From the NCBI GenBank assembly GCA_020025415.1, contig JAHHSB010000074.1, forward strand, positions 1 to 6,429: DNA of 6,429 nucleotides, written 5' to 3'. How positions within the stretch are numbered: the first letter of the stretch is position 1; every line of letters begins with the position of its first letter. Made by a program: the position numbers and the translations under genes. This DNA comes from Oscillibacter sp. (lineage in GTDB: Bacteria; Bacillota; Clostridia; Oscillospirales; Oscillospiraceae). Positions 5,257-6,429 of this stretch are shown in pieces. Under the pieces are notes generated by a model that saw only the letters and a list, made by a program, of their open reading frames with translations, had not been told where the DNA came from and ran no database searches.

Positions 5257-5474
5257 AACGCATCCCTTTCCATTTCCGTTTCCTGCCGCCCGGCCGCCCT
5301 CCGGAGATCAGCAGGCCCCAGCAGGAGGTCACATAGTCATAGGCGGAACAGCGGAGGAATTGATTCAGCAAGTAGGTAATGTTGTCCAGCACCATGGCCC
5401 GGGCCCCCTCCGTCACCTGGAAGGAATGAGCGCCGCGGGAGCCAGGTCCCGTAATCCACAGGTCGAAAACTCAT
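5257..5474 (-). pseudogene. Decayed small gene remnant between polA and rimI
   Basis: An ATG at 5474 lies 4 bp after the polA stop, with GGAG seven bases upstream, and begins MSFRPVDYGTWLPRRSF, but this frame closes within about 45 codons. A second frame, open from 5470 to 5201, reads LWITGPGSRGAHSFQVTEGA and then MVLDNITYLLNQFLRCSAYD, both plausible protein segments. The first resembles a broken P-loop start (hydrophobic strand then G-P-G-S) with the GKT lost. The whole looks like a P-loop nucleotide-kinase-like gene reduced by an internal deletion and a frameshift; that family assignment is a weak inference. A short real ORF starting at ATG 5395, with GGAGGGGG before it, remains possible. 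The second frame runs out of phase into the start of rimI. Confidence 0.35.
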
Positions 5475-5478
5475 GCGC

Positions 5479-6429
5479 TCACTCCTTGGCCTCCAGCCAG
5501 TTGTTGCCCCAGTGGGCCTCCGCCGTCAGGGGAACGGACAGGCTGACCACGCCCTCCATCTCCTCCGTCAGGATCCGTGCCACGGCCTCCGCATCCCCCG
5601 CAGGGCACTCCACGATCAGCTCGTCATGGACCTGCAGCACCAGCCGGGCCCCAGGCTTTTCCGCCCGCAGCCGCCGCCACACGGCGATCATAGCCAGCTT
5701 CATAATATCCGCCGCGGTGCCCTGAACGGGCATATTCAGGGCCACCCGTTCCCCAAAGGCCCGGAGATTGTGGTTGGAGGACTTGAGCTCCGGCAGCTCC
5801 CGCCGGCGGTGGAACAGCGTCTCCACATACCCGTCCTCCCGGGCCTTTTCCACCACGTTGTCCATATACTGCCGCACGCCGGGATATGCGGCAAAGTACG
5901 CGTCCATATAGGCCTTGGCCTCCGCCACGCTCACGCCGATGTCCTGGCTCAACGAGAAAGCGGAGATGCCGTAGACGATGCCGAAGTTCACCGCCTTGGC
6001 CCGACGGCGGAGCTCATGACTCACCTCCTCCGGCGCCACGTGGAACACCCGGGCCGCCGTGGCGGCGTGGAAGTCCCCGCCGGAACGGAAAGCAGCCACC
6101 ATGGCCTCGTCCCCGGCCATGTGGGCCAGCAGGCGCAGTTCGATCTGGGAGTAGTCCGCGTCCACCAAGACACAGCCCTCCGCCGGGACGAACATCCGGC
6201 GGATCTCGCTGCCCAGGTCGGTGCGAGTAGGGATATTCTGGAGGTTCGGCTCGGTGGAGGAAAGCCGCCCCGTGGCGGTCACCGTCATCTGGAAGGAGGT
6301 GCGCACCCGCCCGTCCGGGTCCATGGCCTTCAAAAGGCCGTCGGCATAGGTGGATTTGAGCTTGGCATACTGCCGATACTCCAGCACCGCCCCCACGATA
6401 GGCGCCTCATAGCGGAGCTTTTCCAGCAC
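5479..6429 (-). CDS. polA: DNA polymerase I, C-terminal polymerase domain, partial
   Basis: This is the last 316 residues of family A DNA polymerase, which fills gaps and removes primers in replication and repair. The N-terminal 5'-nuclease and 3'-exonuclease-like parts lie beyond the window's right edge, so the GTG at 6429 is not a start. All polymerase motifs are intact. They are TATGRLSSTEPNLQNIP (51-67), motif A DADYSQIELR (90-99) with catalytic D92, and motif B RRRAKAVNFGIVYG (141-154) with R141, K145, F149 and Y153. MPVQGTAADIMK (233-244) and motif C QVHDE (266-270) with D269 and E270 complete the set. Residue numbers count from the window edge. Phe149 is at the E. coli F762 site, the form that discriminates against dideoxynucleotides. 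The protein ends in WGNNWLEAKE, the usual C terminus. It heads the visible minus-strand train. Confidence 0.97.
   Translation of the reverse strand: MLEKLRYEAPIVGAVLEYRQYAKLKSTYADGLLKAMDPDGRVRTSFQMTVTATGRLSSTEPNLQNIPTRTDLGSEIRRMFVPAEGCVLVDADYSQIELRLLAHMAGDEAMVAAFRSGGDFHAATAARVFHVAPEEVSHELRRRAKAVNFGIVYGISAFSLSQDIGVSVAEAKAYMDAYFAAYPGVRQYMDNVVEKAREDGYVETLFHRRRELPELKSSNHNLRAFGERVALNMPVQGTAADIMKLAMIAVWRRLRAEKPGARLVLQVHDELIVECPAGDAEAVARILTEEMEGVVSLSVPLTAEAHWGNNWLEAKE

Noticed and set aside
1..6429. CRISPR arrays, insertion sequences, transposases or phage genes
   Set aside because: No regularly spaced direct repeats, terminal inverted repeats with a transposase, or phage-like proteins were seen on either strand.

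Overview
The window looks like chromosomal DNA from a GC-rich member of the Clostridia, most likely an Oscillospiraceae relative of Flavonifractor, Oscillibacter or Intestinimonas. The evidence is strong AGGAGG-type ribosome binding sites, consensus sigma-A promoters, a tRNA gene with encoded CCA, the end of an S-layer-homology protein, a PadR/DUF2812 pair, and a DNA polymerase I, RimI and TsaD set of Firmicutes character. The genus is inference; no 16S or other marker is present.

Layout, left to right. Positions 2-55 hold the last codons of a plus-strand protein ending in an S-layer homology repeat. Facing it on the minus strand is a tRNA-Thr(CGT) gene (158-233) with a near-consensus promoter (278-306) and a strong intrinsic terminator directly after its CCA. 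From 352 to 770 there is a possible promoter, a Shine-Dalgarno sequence and an apparently frameshifted small membrane-anchor gene. From about 690 to 1230 the DNA becomes abruptly AT-rich and pyrimidine-rich, with no convincing gene. This stretch contains a short same-strand cluster of DnaA-box-like 9-mers (897-948), the most unexpected non-coding signal here.

Positions 1231-2987 form a compact plus-strand operon: a consensus promoter carrying two copies of a TATCGA-TAT-TCGATA-type palindrome, a PadR-family repressor (1303-1623), and a DUF2812 membrane protein (1623-2987) overlapping by one base (TAATG). The likely circuit is autorepression by PadR at the twin operators, with the DUF2812 protein as the controlled output; its function is unknown.

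A bidirectional terminator (3022-3059) separates this operon from a minus-strand gene train transcribed toward it: polA (partial, 6429 to 5479), a short decayed gene remnant (5474 to about 5257), rimI (5256-4762), a second GNAT acetyltransferase (4740-4147) and tsaD (4109-3084). rimI and tsaD are commonly neighbours in Firmicutes. TsaD completes the t6A37 modification of tRNAs reading ANN codons, and the tRNA-Thr in this window has the U36-A37 pair that makes it a predicted substrate.
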